Of a stretch of DNA of 64,000 bases, positions 42,385 to 52,011 are shown piece by piece. The notes beneath the pieces were generated by a model, which was not told where the DNA came from, searched no databases, and worked only from the letters and a program-made list of their open reading frames with translations. Position numbers and translations under genes: made by a program. The DNA comes from Candidatus Avelusimicrobium pullarium (GTDB lineage: Bacteria; Elusimicrobiota; Elusimicrobia; Elusimicrobiales; Elusimicrobiaceae). Where the stretch lies: positions 796,863 to 860,862 of the forward strand of contig CALUTQ010000001.1 of NCBI GenBank assembly GCA_944323745.1, written 5' to 3'. How positions within the stretch are numbered: the stretch's first letter is position 1; every line of letters begins with the position of its first letter.

Positions 42385-42929
42385 ACGTGCTCCTTATACC
42401 AGGCAAACGGGGGATTTTTTAAATCTTTGTCCGATAAAATGGCTTGCGCGGGGTTTATTTTCCAATCAATGGCCAGTTCGGGGTCGGCAAACGAGATGGC
42501 GCCCTCCGCTTCTTTGTGGTACAAATTGTCGCATTTATAGGCAAAGCGGGCCGTTTCGCTTAATACGGCAAAACCGTGGGCAAAACCGCGCGGAATGAAA
42601 AACTGTTTTTTGTTCTCCGCCGAAAGTTCCACCCCAAACCACTGGCCGAAGGTAGGGCTGCTGCGGCGCAAATCTACGGCTACGTCCCATACAACGCCGT
42701 CCAGCACGCGCACCAGTTTGGCTTGGGCAAAAGGCGGTTTTTGAAAATGCAGCCCCCGCAAAGTGCCCTTTTTGGAAAAACTTTCATTATCCTGCACAAA
42801 TACGGCTCCGCCGCAGGCTTCCTGCCAGGCCCGGGCGTTATAGGTTTCGTAAAAATAGCCGCGCTGGTCGGTAAAAATTTGGGGCGTGATGACGGCCAAG
42901 CCTTCCATAGCGGGTCTAAAAAAATCCAT
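42375..42929 (-). CDS. rfbC: dTDP-4-dehydrorhamnose 3,5-epimerase
   Basis: A 184-aa cupin-fold epimerase, third step of the dTDP-rhamnose pathway. The catalytic histidine is H61 in TLRGLHFQ. The substrate-binding segment [14 protein letters not shown] (110-123) and YKCDNLY (131-137) are typical. It overlaps the rfbA end by 14 bases and rfbD by 10. Confidence 0.95.
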   Translation of the reverse strand: MDFFRPAMEGLAVITPQIFTDQRGYFYETYNARAWQEACGGAVFVQDNESFSKKGTLRGLHFQKPPFAQAKLVRVLDGVVWDVAVDLRRSSPTFGQWFGVELSAENKKQFFIPRGFAHGFAVLSETARFAYKCDNLYHKEAEGAISFADPELAIDWKINPAQAILSDKDLKNPPFAWYKEHVCF

Positions 42930-43800
42930 TTTTCATATCCTCCGGAATATTGGCCAAGTATTGGCCGTATTCGGTATTTTTCATCAACTGTGCTCGTTGG
43001 GCCAATTGTTTGGCGTCAATCCAGCCGTTTTTAAACGCGATGGCTTCCAGACAGGCAATTTTTAGCCCTTGCCGGCTTTCCAGCGCTTCAATAAACATAG
43101 AAGCCTTAATCAGGTCCGAGTGGGTGCCCGTATCCAGCCAAGCCATTCCGCGGCCCATCAGTTCCACCTGCAGTTCTCCCTGCTGCAGGTACCAGTCGTT
43201 AACGGCGGTAATTTCCAGCTCGCCTCTGGCGGAGGGCTTTAAATTCTTGGCTATTTCTACTACGCGGTTATCGTAAAAATACAAGCCGGTAACCGCCCAG
43301 TTAGATTTTGGGTTTTGCGGTTTTTCTTCTATAGACACGGCTTTATTGTTTTTATCAATTTCCACCACGCCATAGGCGGCGGGGTTTTTTACGTGATAGG
43401 CAAAAACAGTGGCGCCTTTTTTTTGCGCGGACGCTTTTTGCACCAGCTTTTTCAGATCCCGCCCGTAAAAAATGTTGTCGCCCAAAATCAGTGCCACACA
43501 ATCTTTGCCTATAAAATCTTCTCCCAATATAAAAGCCTGTGCCAAGCCTTCGGGTTTGGGTTGTTCCACATACGACAAATGCAGCCCATAGGCCGAGCCG
43601 TCCCCTAGCAGATGTTTAAACAAAGGCAAATCTTTGGGGGTGGATATAACCAAAATGTCTCTTATACCGGCCAGCATAAGCACCGATAGCGAATAAAAAA
43701 TCATCGGCTTATCGTAAACGGGGATAAGCTGTTTGGATACGGCAAATGTGGCCGGATACAAGCGGCTGCCGGTGCCGCCTGCCAAGACAATACCTTTCAT
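42916..43800 (-). CDS. rfbA: Glucose-1-phosphate thymidylyltransferase
   Basis: A 294-aa nucleotidyltransferase that makes dTDP-glucose, the entry step to dTDP-rhamnose. It has the [16 protein letters not shown] signature (3-18), [11 protein letters not shown], and LGDNIFYG with the metal-binding aspartate. The ATG follows a TTAGGAGAAA ribosome binding site. It is the first gene of the polysaccharide operon. A TATAAT at 43930-43925 on the minus strand, with a weak -35, is the best promoter candidate. Confidence 0.96.
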   Translation of the reverse strand: MKGIVLAGGTGSRLYPATFAVSKQLIPVYDKPMIFYSLSVLMLAGIRDILVISTPKDLPLFKHLLGDGSAYGLHLSYVEQPKPEGLAQAFILGEDFIGKDCVALILGDNIFYGRDLKKLVQKASAQKKGATVFAYHVKNPAAYGVVEIDKNNKAVSIEEKPQNPKSNWAVTGLYFYDNRVVEIAKNLKPSARGELEITAVNDWYLQQGELQVELMGRGMAWLDTGTHSDLIKASMFIEALESRQGLKIACLEAIAFKNGWIDAKQLAQRAQLMKNTEYGQYLANIPEDMKNGFF

Positions 43801-43945
43801 AATTTTCTCCTAATTATTTTTAACTATTTGTCCGCTTATCAAAATAAATATTGTCCATTTATAAATTAATTGGCGGGCCTGAACAGTGTAAAAATAAATG
43901 GTTCTGACTGGCTGTACGTGTTCTATTATATCTTACCAAAAAATA

Positions 43946-44929
43946 TTATCTAAGCCAATAAGCCAAATAAGGCAGCGTTTTGTCCGGCAAATGCTGAGCC
44001 AGACGGCAGGTGCAACCGTATTTAAGGCGGTTCCAAAAATGACAATACTGCAAATGTTTTTGAATGGTTTGAAAAGCTTGCCGGCAGAGGTTCTTGCCTT
44101 CGTTGGCGGAAGGAAACTTCCGCATTCGGCGTATGGCGTGAAAAGTCAGCCGGATGATGCGCTCGTATAATTGAGGCTGCGTCATATGTCTTTGGGGCAA
44201 GTCTTGGCACAGAAAAATCATATTTTTCAATATGCCTACGGCCAGCGCTTTTTTATCGGAAGAAGAAGAATGAATGTTTCCCGCGCGGTAAACGTACAGG
44301 TGCTGGTCCGTAAAAACAATTTTTGAGGCATATTGGTAGAGCAAAATTTCAAAGGAAATATCTTCGGCCGACTGATGCGGCAAAAAAGACAGGTTATGCT
44401 CTCTGACCAGCGAGGTTTTAATCAGCTTGAGCCATACTTGGCTGTCATCCAAAGCGGCCTGCAGGCGTTGCTCGGGGGACGGGCCAGGCGCCGGCCGCAA
44501 AAATTCTTTATATTTTTTTTCACAGGGGCTTTGGGCCTGTGTATTGACATCCAAAAGCGTATATAAACCGCGCACGACGTCTGCCTTAGTTTCTTGGGCC
44601 GTGTTGTATAAATGTTCCAAATAGGTGGGCAGAATAAAATCATCCGCATCCACAAAAGCAATATATTGACCGGCCGCTTGCGCCAGCAGGCGGTTGCGCG
44701 TGGCAGCGGTGCCGTCGTTACGGGTGCTTGAAAGTATTTTTACCCTTTTGTCTTTGCGGGCATACTGCTGCAGCACCGCCAGACTGTTGTCTGAAGAGGC
44801 GTCGTCGGCGCAGATAAGTTCAAAATCGGTAAAGGTTTGGGCCAAAACACTGTCCAAACATTGCGCCAAGAAGCGTTCTGCATTATAGACCGGAATTAAT
44901 ACGCTGATTGTCGGAACAGAAAGCGGCAT
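43946..44929 (-). CDS. Family 2 glycosyltransferase upstream of the rhamnose genes
   Basis: A 327-aa GT2 transferase with ISVLIPVYNAERFLAQCLDS, ICADDASSDNSL and the DXD-type DADDF at about 94-98. The C-terminal third is helical and specific to this protein. It is separated from rfbA by 145 bases and could be on its own transcript. The spacing is wide enough for the promoter candidate noted at rfbA. Confidence 0.87.
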   Translation of the reverse strand: MPLSVPTISVLIPVYNAERFLAQCLDSVLAQTFTDFELICADDASSDNSLAVLQQYARKDKRVKILSSTRNDGTAATRNRLLAQAAGQYIAFVDADDFILPTYLEHLYNTAQETKADVVRGLYTLLDVNTQAQSPCEKKYKEFLRPAPGPSPEQRLQAALDDSQVWLKLIKTSLVREHNLSFLPHQSAEDISFEILLYQYASKIVFTDQHLYVYRAGNIHSSSSDKKALAVGILKNMIFLCQDLPQRHMTQPQLYERIIRLTFHAIRRMRKFPSANEGKNLCRQAFQTIQKHLQYCHFWNRLKYGCTCRLAQHLPDKTLPYLAYWLR

Positions 44930-44974
44930 ACAGTCTCCACAAAATTAGGGACGGATGGGGGTTTTTCTGAGATA

Positions 44975-45000
44975 AAAAAGGACCTTTTGTCCGGTCCTCC
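44975..45000 (-). terminator. Terminator of the efflux operon
   Basis: On the minus strand AGGACC...GGTCCT (44979-44998) forms a 6-bp stem with an 8-nt loop, followed by six T residues. It lies about 115 bases past the last permease gene and would end the efflux operon. Confidence 0.8.
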
Positions 45001-45114
45001 TGCAGACAGATGAAAGCCAAATCCGTTACGTTTAGATTATGGCAAATTATACCCGTTTTAGCAATTAGGTGTTTATGGCGCAAGAAGGCGAAAATGGCGC
45101 TACACAAAACGCTT

Positions 45115-46233
45115 TTAATTTAATTTTTCTTTAAAGTTTTTGTAAGCGGCCAGCGCCAGCAGCAGCGCCAAGCCCGAAGCAAAGGCGGCGTATTGCCAAA
45201 AAAGGCTCCAGTCCCCGCCTTTTAAAATAACATTTCGGAAATTGGCCGTAGCATACATCATCGGGTTTAAGTAGCACGCCCAGCGAAACGCCGCGGGAAT
45301 GTTGGCCACCGGAAAGAACACGCCAGAAAGCAAAATAGCCGGCAGCAAAATAAGCACGCCGCCCATCATTGCCTGCTGCTGGGTGTGTGTTACCGTGCTG
45401 AGCAGGGTGGCCACCGAAAGTGCGCAGGAAATCAAAATAACCGCATTGATAAACAACTGCAGCACCGAGCCCCGCCACGCTACGGAAAAGCCCCAAATGC
45501 CCACCGCCAGCATCGCCCCGATAATAGCCAGCCCCAAAATAAAGTAAGGCAGTGTTTTGCCCAGCAAAATTTCGGCTGTAGAAACGGGGGAGGCAATCAG
45601 TTTTTCCATCGTGCCCGTTTCTTTTTCTTTGGTGATGGACATACTGCACACAATCAGCAGTACGATGAAAGAAGACATCACCAGCAAAGCCGGCACCATA
45701 AAGTCCGTCGTGTCCATATAATGGTTGAATAGTACGCGCGTATCCAGCTGTATCAGCCCCGGGCCGGACAGATTGTATCCGTGCGCGGCCGCGGTACGGG
45801 CCAGAATTTGGCGGATGTAGGTGTCCACCTGCTGGGCGCGCTGGGCATTAATGGCGTTGACCAAAATTTGCACGGGCTTGTCGCCGCGTTCCAAGGCGGC
45901 TTCCAGCCCTTCGGCCGGTGCCACCAGCACCGCTTCGGCCTGGCGGCGGGTAAGCAGTTGGGAAGGGTCGGTAATGTTTTGCGGGTCTATGCCCTGCACG
46001 TTTTTAAACCAGCCCGAAGCCAGCGCGCGCGTTTGCACTTCGCGTGCCAAGGCCGACGGGCGCGAAATAACGGCCAGCTCTATGTTTTTTACTTCGCTTG
46101 TCAGCGCCAGCCCAAACATAATCAGCTGCATAAGCGGAATAAAAAACAGCGCCACCAACATCTTCGGGTCGCGGAAGATTTGGATGAATTCTTTGCGGAT
46201 AAACCCTGCCAGCGTGCGCATACGTATCTTCAT
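45115..46233 (-). CDS. ABC-2 type permease (YbhR-like), second of two
   Basis: A 372-aa permease of an ABC-2 exporter. It has an N-terminal membrane helix (LVALFFIPLMQLIMFGLA, about 27-44), a large periplasmic domain (about 50-170) and five C-terminal helices (about 175-365), typical of the YhhJ/YbhR group. It would pair with the adjacent permease and the two ATPases. Its ATG overlaps the upstream gene's stop by four bases. Confidence 0.9.
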   Translation of the reverse strand: MKIRMRTLAGFIRKEFIQIFRDPKMLVALFFIPLMQLIMFGLALTSEVKNIELAVISRPSALAREVQTRALASGWFKNVQGIDPQNITDPSQLLTRRQAEAVLVAPAEGLEAALERGDKPVQILVNAINAQRAQQVDTYIRQILARTAAAHGYNLSGPGLIQLDTRVLFNHYMDTTDFMVPALLVMSSFIVLLIVCSMSITKEKETGTMEKLIASPVSTAEILLGKTLPYFILGLAIIGAMLAVGIWGFSVAWRGSVLQLFINAVILISCALSVATLLSTVTHTQQQAMMGGVLILLPAILLSGVFFPVANIPAAFRWACYLNPMMYATANFRNVILKGGDWSLFWQYAAFASGLALLLALAAYKNFKEKLN

Positions 46234-47369
46234 AGTTCCACATCCGTTTTAAAGTTTTTTACCGCCAGCATAATCATTATCAGGGCAAAGAGCGTAATGG
46301 CCGCCATCGGGCCGGCCAAAGCGCTTAGGCCGGCCTCGCTTAAAAATACGCTGCGGCTGATGCTTAAAAACCACCGCTGCGGAAAAAGCGCCGTTAAATA
46401 CCGAAAGAACAGCGGCATATTTTCTATCGGGAAAATAAAGCCCGAAAAAATAAACGAAGGCAGCAAGCCTATGGCAAAACCGAACTGGATAGCCGCCTGC
46501 TGCTGGCGCGTGAGCACCGAAATCAAAAGCCCCAGCGCCGCCGCCCCCGTAATGTAAATGGCACAAGCCGCCAAATACAGCGGGAAACTGCCCAAAAACG
46601 GAATTTTAAACACCAAAAGGGCCAGCACAAACACCAGCATCACGTCAAAAAACGTCAGCGCGCAATAAGGCAGCAGTTTGCCCAGCACAATTTCCACCGG
46701 TTGCGCCGGAGTGGAAAGCAACAGCTCCATAGAGCCGTTTTCCCACTCTTTGGCTACGGTAAGGGCCGTTAAAATAATGGCCAAAAAGCCGATGATAATG
46801 GTGCTTAAGGCCGGCACGATAAACCAACGGCTGTTCAGCTCGGGGTTGAACAAAAAACGCGTGCGCAAGGCTTGCGCGGCAGACGGGTCTGCCGGGGCAT
46901 TCTCTTTGGCCAAAAACTCCGCCTGTGCCGCCTGCACAATGCCCTGCATATAACTGCTCATTATGGCGGCCTGCGTGTTGTCGCTTCCGTCCAAAAGCAG
47001 TTGTGCTTTGGCGGGCTTGCCGGGTTGGGCGCGCACAATGTCTTTGGCAAAGCCGCTGTCAATAATCAGCAGGGCCTTGGTATCATTGTCAAACACTTTT
47101 TGGTCTGCCAAGGCGGGGGAATGCACGGGCTTTAAATTAAAATATCCGCTTCCGGCCGCCTGCTGCAGCAACCGGCGCGAATAAAAGGACTGGTCATTGT
47201 CACGAACTTGCAGGGGCATATGTTTGTAGTCCAGATCAATAATAAAGCCAAAAAACCCCACAAACACCAAAGGCAATATCAGCGCCACCGCCAGGGTGAA
47301 CGGATCGCGGCGGATATGTTTGGCTTCTTTGGCGGCTACGGAAAAAACACGCCGTAAAAACAGCTTCAT
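46230..47369 (-). CDS. ABC-2 type permease (YbhS-like), first of two
   Basis: A 379-aa permease with the same layout as its neighbour: one helix near 25-45, a periplasmic domain, then helices from about 180 to 370. The sequence TVAKEWENGSMELLLSTPAQ at about 220 is the conserved cytoplasmic coupling segment of ABC-2 permeases. It is translationally coupled at both ends through 4-base overlaps. Confidence 0.9.
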   Translation of the reverse strand: MKLFLRRVFSVAAKEAKHIRRDPFTLAVALILPLVFVGFFGFIIDLDYKHMPLQVRDNDQSFYSRRLLQQAAGSGYFNLKPVHSPALADQKVFDNDTKALLIIDSGFAKDIVRAQPGKPAKAQLLLDGSDNTQAAIMSSYMQGIVQAAQAEFLAKENAPADPSAAQALRTRFLFNPELNSRWFIVPALSTIIIGFLAIILTALTVAKEWENGSMELLLSTPAQPVEIVLGKLLPYCALTFFDVMLVFVLALLVFKIPFLGSFPLYLAACAIYITGAAALGLLISVLTRQQQAAIQFGFAIGLLPSFIFSGFIFPIENMPLFFRYLTALFPQRWFLSISRSVFLSEAGLSALAGPMAAITLFALIMIMLAVKNFKTDVEL

Positions 47370-48310
47370 AACGCGCCCCCTGTTTTGTTTGCATCCGCAC
47401 CGGATACGGCTTTTAAAAACACGTCTTCGAGCGTGGCAGGCACGGCGGTATAATTAAAAACGGCGGTGTGCTGCTCGGCAAAGCGTTTAAAACTTTCCGG
47501 GTCGGGGGGGCTTACGCGCAGGGTGTCTGCAAAAGCGGAGGCATTGCCCAGCCCCAGCCGTTTTATTTCTTCGGCCATTTGGCGCTGCAGCGGTTGTTTG
47601 AACGTCAATTCAAAAAGGCCATACGGAAAATAATCTTTTTTAAGCCCCTGCGGGGTATCCAAAGCTAAAATTTTGCCCTTTTCCATCAGCACAATGCGGT
47701 GGCAGTTTTCGGCCTCATCCATATAATGGGTAGTCACAAACACGGTTTTGCCTTTTTGGGCCAGCCGTTCAATCAGCCACCAAAACGTGCGGCGCGTTTG
47801 GGGGGAAGTGCCTGCGGTGGGCTCGTCCAAAAAAATGATTTCCGGATCGTGCAGAATGGCCGCGGCCAGAGCTATTATTTGTTTTACTCCGCCCGAAAGG
47901 CTGCGCACCGGCCCGCGCGGCAATTGCTCCAGCCCGATAAAGTCAAAAAGCAGTTTGGCGCGCTGTTCAATGCGCTGGCGGCTCATATTGTGCAGGCTGC
48001 CGGCAAAGTCTATATTTTCGCGCACGGTTAAATCGGGGTAGAGCGTAAATTTTTGCGACATATAGCCCATATGCGGCTTTAGCACGGCCGTATCGTGCGC
48101 CACATCGTGCCCGTCCACCCACACCCGTCCCGAGGTGGCGTTTAAAATGCCGCACAGCGTGCGTATGGTGGTGGTTTTGCCGGCACCGTTAGCCCCCAAA
48201 AAACCGAATATTTCGCCGCGGCGCACGGTAAAGGAAACGTCGTTTACGGCTTTAAAAGAGCCAAACGCCACTACCAAGTGTTCCACGCGGATGATTTCCT
48301 GAGTGTTCAT
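47366..48310 (-). CDS. ABC transporter ATPase subunit (second)
   Basis: A 314-aa ATPase with Walker A GANGAGKTT (about 39-47), signature LSGGVKQ (about 138-144), Walker B IIFLDEPTAG and the TTH switch. The C-terminal 75-residue extension is typical of drug-efflux ATPases. In E. coli YbhF two such domains are fused in one chain; here they are separate genes, this one and the one at 48307. Confidence 0.93.
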   Translation of the reverse strand: MNTQEIIRVEHLVVAFGSFKAVNDVSFTVRRGEIFGFLGANGAGKTTTIRTLCGILNATSGRVWVDGHDVAHDTAVLKPHMGYMSQKFTLYPDLTVRENIDFAGSLHNMSRQRIEQRAKLLFDFIGLEQLPRGPVRSLSGGVKQIIALAAAILHDPEIIFLDEPTAGTSPQTRRTFWWLIERLAQKGKTVFVTTHYMDEAENCHRIVLMEKGKILALDTPQGLKKDYFPYGLFELTFKQPLQRQMAEEIKRLGLGNASAFADTLRVSPPDPESFKRFAEQHTAVFNYTAVPATLEDVFLKAVSGADANKTGGAL

Positions 48311-49029
48311 TTTCGGCTCTCCTGTAAAAAGATGTCGGCAAAGTTATTTACGTGCCATTTATCCATTAACGCTTTGGGCGTACCGGCGTCTAAAAGTTTA
48401 CCCGCGTCCAGTACGTGCACTTTGGCGCAGCGCTGGGCTTCGTCCATATATGAGGTGCTGACAATGACAGTCATATTCTGCCCCGCAAAGCCATACACCA
48501 GATCCCACAGTTCCTGACGGCTGACGGGGTCCACGCCCACGGTGGGTTCGTCCAACAGTAGCAAAGAGGGACGGTTGAGCAGCACGCACATCAGCCCCAG
48601 TTTTTTATACATTCCACCGGAAAGTTTGCCCGCCGGTCTGCGCGCAAACGGGCTCATACCCGTGGCGGCAAGCAGTTCTTGGGCCCGCGGCCGAAAGTCC
48701 GCCTCCGGCAGGCCGTACAAATCGCGGAAAAACTCCAAATGCTCCATACAGCTTAAATCAGGATACAAACTGGGCTCCTGCGGAAAATAGCCCGTGGCCG
48801 CTTTTATTTGCGCGCGGGGGGAGGGTTTTCCGTTCAAAAGATAGGTTATGCTGCCGCCGTCCGGATGCAAAAGACCGGCCAGCAGGCGCAGCAGGGTGGT
48901 TTTGCCTGCGCCGTTTGGGCCGATAATACCGTGCACGCGCCCGCCTTCAAAAAGAGTGGTAACGTTTTGCAAGGCTTGCACGTGCCCCATTTTTTTGCTG
49001 AGGTTTTGCACCGAAACTTGCGCGCCCAT
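48307..49029 (-). CDS. ABC transporter ATPase subunit (first)
   Basis: A 240-aa ATPase with Walker A GPNGAGKTT (about 38-46), signature LSGGMYKK (about 135-142) and Walker B LLLLDEPTVGVD. It corresponds to the first half of a YbhF-like double ATPase. It overlaps the second ATPase gene by four bases and starts eight bases after the membrane fusion gene. Confidence 0.93.
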   Translation of the reverse strand: MGAQVSVQNLSKKMGHVQALQNVTTLFEGGRVHGIIGPNGAGKTTLLRLLAGLLHPDGGSITYLLNGKPSPRAQIKAATGYFPQEPSLYPDLSCMEHLEFFRDLYGLPEADFRPRAQELLAATGMSPFARRPAGKLSGGMYKKLGLMCVLLNRPSLLLLDEPTVGVDPVSRQELWDLVYGFAGQNMTVIVSTSYMDEAQRCAKVHVLDAGKLLDAGTPKALMDKWHVNNFADIFLQESRK

Positions 49030-49037
49030 AGGGCCCC

Positions 49038-49763
49038 CTATTTTTCAAACTCCGCTTCCAGCGTCATACCGGGTTTAAGCGTTTGGCGGTTATCGTTTTT
49101 AAAGCGCGTTTTTACGCCGTACACCAGCCGCGTGCGTTCTTGGCGGGTTTGCACGTTTTTGGGCGTAAACTCGGCTTCGTCGTTAATAGAGATAATTTTG
49201 CCTTCAAAACGCTGGTTGGTTTCGGGCAACAGTCCCGTTACTTTCTGCCCTACGGACAGGCGGGCCAGCTCATCGTGCGGCACGTAAATCCACACGTCCA
49301 TTTCACGCAAATCGGCCACGGTGGCCAGCTTGCGCCCCGCGGCAATAAACTCACCGGGTTCATAAAATTTATACAGCACTTTGCCGTCAATGGGGCTTTT
49401 TATTTCGCACCAGCTTTTTTGCAGGGCGGCTTGGTCAAACTGGTGTTTTTTAAGGTCGTAATTCTCGCGCGAGCCGGCGGTAGTTTTAAGCAGCTGGGCG
49501 GCGCGTTTAAATTCCGTCTCGGCTATTTTGGCTTTCAAGTCCGTGTCGGCACATTCCAAACGGGCCAGCGTTTGGCCTTGTGTGACGGGGGAGCCTTCTT
49601 CTATAAACAGTTCGGCAATGGTGTCGTTTAAGCGGCTGGGTACGCCGATTTCCACCGCTTCCACCACCCCGCTGTAATGAAACGGCGTATGACGGAAAAA
49701 CGCCAGCGCCGCCAGCACCAGTACGGCCAAAACGGCAATAGAAATAAGAATGGTTTTTTTCAT
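49038..49763 (-). CDS. HlyD/YbhG-like periplasmic adaptor
   Basis: A 241-aa membrane fusion protein. The N-terminal signal-anchor helix (ILISIAVLAVLVLAALAFF) is followed by the lipoyl-like half FHYSGVVEAVEIGVPSRLND, a short helical hairpin and the second lipoyl half CEIKSPIDGKVLYKFYEPGE. The beta-barrel follows to the end. It bridges the inner-membrane ABC complex to the TolC-type channel. The hairpin is short compared with AcrA-type adaptors. Confidence 0.88.
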   Translation of the reverse strand: MKKTILISIAVLAVLVLAALAFFRHTPFHYSGVVEAVEIGVPSRLNDTIAELFIEEGSPVTQGQTLARLECADTDLKAKIAETEFKRAAQLLKTTAGSRENYDLKKHQFDQAALQKSWCEIKSPIDGKVLYKFYEPGEFIAAGRKLATVADLREMDVWIYVPHDELARLSVGQKVTGLLPETNQRFEGKIISINDEAEFTPKNVQTRQERTRLVYGVKTRFKNDNRQTLKPGMTLEAEFEK

Positions 49764-51103
49764 AAGTTCTCCTTGCCCAAACTGTCCAATACGGCTAAAT
49801 TATTTAACTGTTTGGCGTGTAAATCTGCCAAGGCCAGCTGGCTTTTAAGATGTTCCAAGTTGGCTCTGTCCACGTCAAAAAAGGTGGCCGCCCCGGCCAA
49901 ATAGGCCTGATAGGTCAGCTCGGCCGTTTTTTGGGCGTCGCTTACCATTTGGCGCACAAATTCTTCCTGTACGGACAGGGCATACAGCCCGTCTTGGGCA
50001 CTGTAAAAAAGTTTCTGCAGGGTGTGCTCGGCGTCCTGTTTTTCATACTGCGCGGCCCGTGCGGAATGGCGCTGTGCCTCTGCCTTGCGGCGGTTTTTGC
50101 CGCCTTCAAATAAAGGCAAAGAAAATGCCGCCCCCGCTTTGCCGGCAAAGATGTGCTCTTTGATGGGGCCGTTGGGATATTCAAAATAGGCGCCGCCCTG
50201 CACGCTCAGGCGTGGGTAAAGGCCGGCGCGGTAACTGTCTGCCAAATACTCGTAGTATTGGCGCATACTTTCCAGCGCGGCCAGACGGGGGGAATTTTCG
50301 TCAAAAGAAACCTGTGCAAACGGGGCCAGCGCTTTAAGCGTGTCGGTTTGGGCGTCTGTGGAAAGCCAGACGGTGGTCTGGCCGGCCGTGTGGCTGTTTT
50401 GCAAGCGCAGGTCGTTAGGAAAGCGCGGGTCTATGGCATAGTTCGTGCCGGTTAAGCGGAATAGTTCGCGCAAGTGCGCGCTTAAAGCGCCGCGCGCGCC
50501 GGCAATGTCGGCCTGTGCCTGCGAAACCTGCTTTTGGGCCATATACACGTCCAAGCGGCTTTTGGCCCCGGCCTTAAAAGAGGACTCTACATCCTGCAAC
50601 TGTTTGCGCGCTACCCCCAGCTGGCCGTTTAAAAAGTAGAGCTGTTCCAAATCGTTTTGCACGGCAAAATAGGCCTGGCGCACCTGCAAAAGCACCTGCT
50701 TGCGGGCAAAGGCGGCTTCTTGCTCCTTGGCGCCGGCGGCGGCGCGGGCACTTTTGCTTTGGCCGCTGCGGGCTCCGGCGTCAAACAATACATATTGTAC
50801 GGTCGGGCCGGCGGAGTAGCCCCAGTTGTCGCCGAATTCCATTTTCGTCGGGCCGATGGTAAGAGAGGGGACCTCCGACACCCACGAACCTTGCGCGTCC
50901 AGTGTTAGCGTAGGGTAAAAAACGGAGCGGCTGGCCTGATAAGTGCTTTGGGCGGCGTCCGTCTGGGCCTGCAGCTGTTTAAGCTGCGGCGAAGAAGCCA
51001 GCGCGTCTGTCTGGCATTGGTTTAAAGACAAATGCACCGCCGGCTGTGCCCCTAAAGGCAAGGCCCAAAAAGCGGCAAGCAAAAAGAGTCCATATTTTTT
51101 CAT
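49760..51103 (-). CDS. TolC-family outer-membrane efflux channel
   Basis: A 447-aa protein with a signal peptide (KKYGLFLLAAFWALPLGAQP) and two duplicated outer-membrane efflux halves, including the typical LSLNQCQTDALASSPQLKQL opening helix and long alpha-helices. It forms a trimeric outer-membrane exit duct, which also shows the organism has an outer membrane. It overlaps the adaptor gene and the TetR gene by four bases each. Confidence 0.9.
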   Translation of the reverse strand: MKKYGLFLLAAFWALPLGAQPAVHLSLNQCQTDALASSPQLKQLQAQTDAAQSTYQASRSVFYPTLTLDAQGSWVSEVPSLTIGPTKMEFGDNWGYSAGPTVQYVLFDAGARSGQSKSARAAAGAKEQEAAFARKQVLLQVRQAYFAVQNDLEQLYFLNGQLGVARKQLQDVESSFKAGAKSRLDVYMAQKQVSQAQADIAGARGALSAHLRELFRLTGTNYAIDPRFPNDLRLQNSHTAGQTTVWLSTDAQTDTLKALAPFAQVSFDENSPRLAALESMRQYYEYLADSYRAGLYPRLSVQGGAYFEYPNGPIKEHIFAGKAGAAFSLPLFEGGKNRRKAEAQRHSARAAQYEKQDAEHTLQKLFYSAQDGLYALSVQEEFVRQMVSDAQKTAELTYQAYLAGAATFFDVDRANLEHLKSQLALADLHAKQLNNLAVLDSLGKENL

Positions 51104-51735
51104 TTTTCCTCCCCGAAAGCGGCCTTGAGCAAAAGGGAAATGCGCTTTTCGGTGTTTTCTTCGTTCCAGACGGCGGAAATAACCCCTTGCGCCTGCGGGG
51201 GCAGCAGGTTTTTGCCCAGCCTTTCCAAGGTGCCGGAAAACAGCTGCGGCAACGCCACCGGCAATACCAGCGTAATGGCCAGACTGCCTATGGGCATAGC
51301 CGCCGCCTGCGGGGTCAGCTCGCCGCGGCGCAGCTCGCGCAGCAGCAGCGAAACGTGCTCCGTAAAATGTTTGACAATAAATTTCAGGGTATTTTTGTCT
51401 CCGCCCAGTACATCGGCCGCCAAAGCCGAAAGCAATACGCGGTTTTGGCGCACAAAAGCATAAATGGACGTTAAAATGCTTTCCGTGTTTTTGCGCGCCG
51501 TGGCGCGGGGAGAGGTTTCTATGCGGATGTCCTGCATCATTTGTTCGTAAATCAGGCGCAGCACTTCCTGGTCAAAGCGCTGTTTGGTTTTAAAATAATA
51601 ATGAAACATACCCAAATTAACGTTGCTTTTGGCACACAGTTCCCGCACGGTAAAGCCGGAAAGACCTTTCTTGCGCGCCAGCGTAACGCCGGTATGCAGC
51701 AGTTTTTTGTCGGTATGTAATGAAAGACGGCCCAT
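51100..51735 (-). CDS. TetR-family repressor of the efflux operon
   Basis: A 211-aa regulator with an N-terminal TetR helix-turn-helix (GFTVRELCAKSNVNLGMFHY and the following YFKTKQRF). The start at ATG 51735 follows AAGGAGCCGCC. The C-terminal ligand domain is typical in length. As first gene of the seven-gene efflux transcript it probably represses its own promoter through the palindrome at 51749-51783, and is released by a transported compound. Confidence 0.9.
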   Translation of the reverse strand: MGRLSLHTDKKLLHTGVTLARKKGLSGFTVRELCAKSNVNLGMFHYYFKTKQRFDQEVLRLIYEQMMQDIRIETSPRATARKNTESILTSIYAFVRQNRVLLSALAADVLGGDKNTLKFIVKHFTEHVSLLLRELRRGELTPQAAAMPIGSLAITLVLPVALPQLFSGTLERLGKNLLPPQAQGVISAVWNEENTEKRISLLLKAAFGEEK

Positions 51736-51748
51736 AGGCGGCTCCTTG

Positions 51749-51783
51749 TTATACAGTTGTATAATAATTATACGCGTGTATAA
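51749..51783. promoter_or_regulatory. TetR-type operator overlapping the efflux promoter
   Basis: A 35-bp interrupted palindrome centred on 51766: outer arms TTATACA / TGTATAA (51749-51755, 51777-51783) and inner arms TATAAT / ATTATA (51760-51765, 51767-51772). It begins 14 bases upstream of the TetR ATG and contains TATAAT-like -10 sequences, ideal for repression. Confidence 0.75.
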
Positions 51784-51867
51784 TAAAATTGTCAATGCTT
51801 GTTTTTTGCCGCTTCAAAACAGGCCTGACGGGCGGTATAAAAAAAAGGAAATTGCTATAATACTTTT

Positions 51868-52011
51868 ATGAGCGAGAACAATACGGGAACCTATAAATTT
51901 GACCCCAAAACGGGCAAAGTGGTTAAAGTATCCAAAGAAGTGCCTTCCTGCACCAAAAAGGCCCACACGGGCCCGTGCGGCGGGTGCTGCGGCTGCTGCC
52001 ATGACCACTGA
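51868..52011 (+). CDS. 47-aa cysteine-rich mini-protein
   Basis: Starts at ATG 51868 and ends at TGA 52009-52011. The N-terminal half (TYKFDPKTGKVVKVSKEVPS) looks like a small FmdB-like or rubredoxin-like beta hairpin. The C-terminal half is C28 followed by CGGCCGCCHDH, seven cysteines in total plus histidines, which suggests metal binding. An extended -10 (TGCTATAAT, ending six bases before the ATG) and no ribosome binding site suggest a leaderless mRNA. Its end overlaps the next gene by 11 bases, so the frame is very probably real. Function unknown. Confidence 0.7.
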   Translation: MSENNTGTYKFDPKTGKVVKVSKEVPSCTKKAHTGPCGGCCGCCHDH

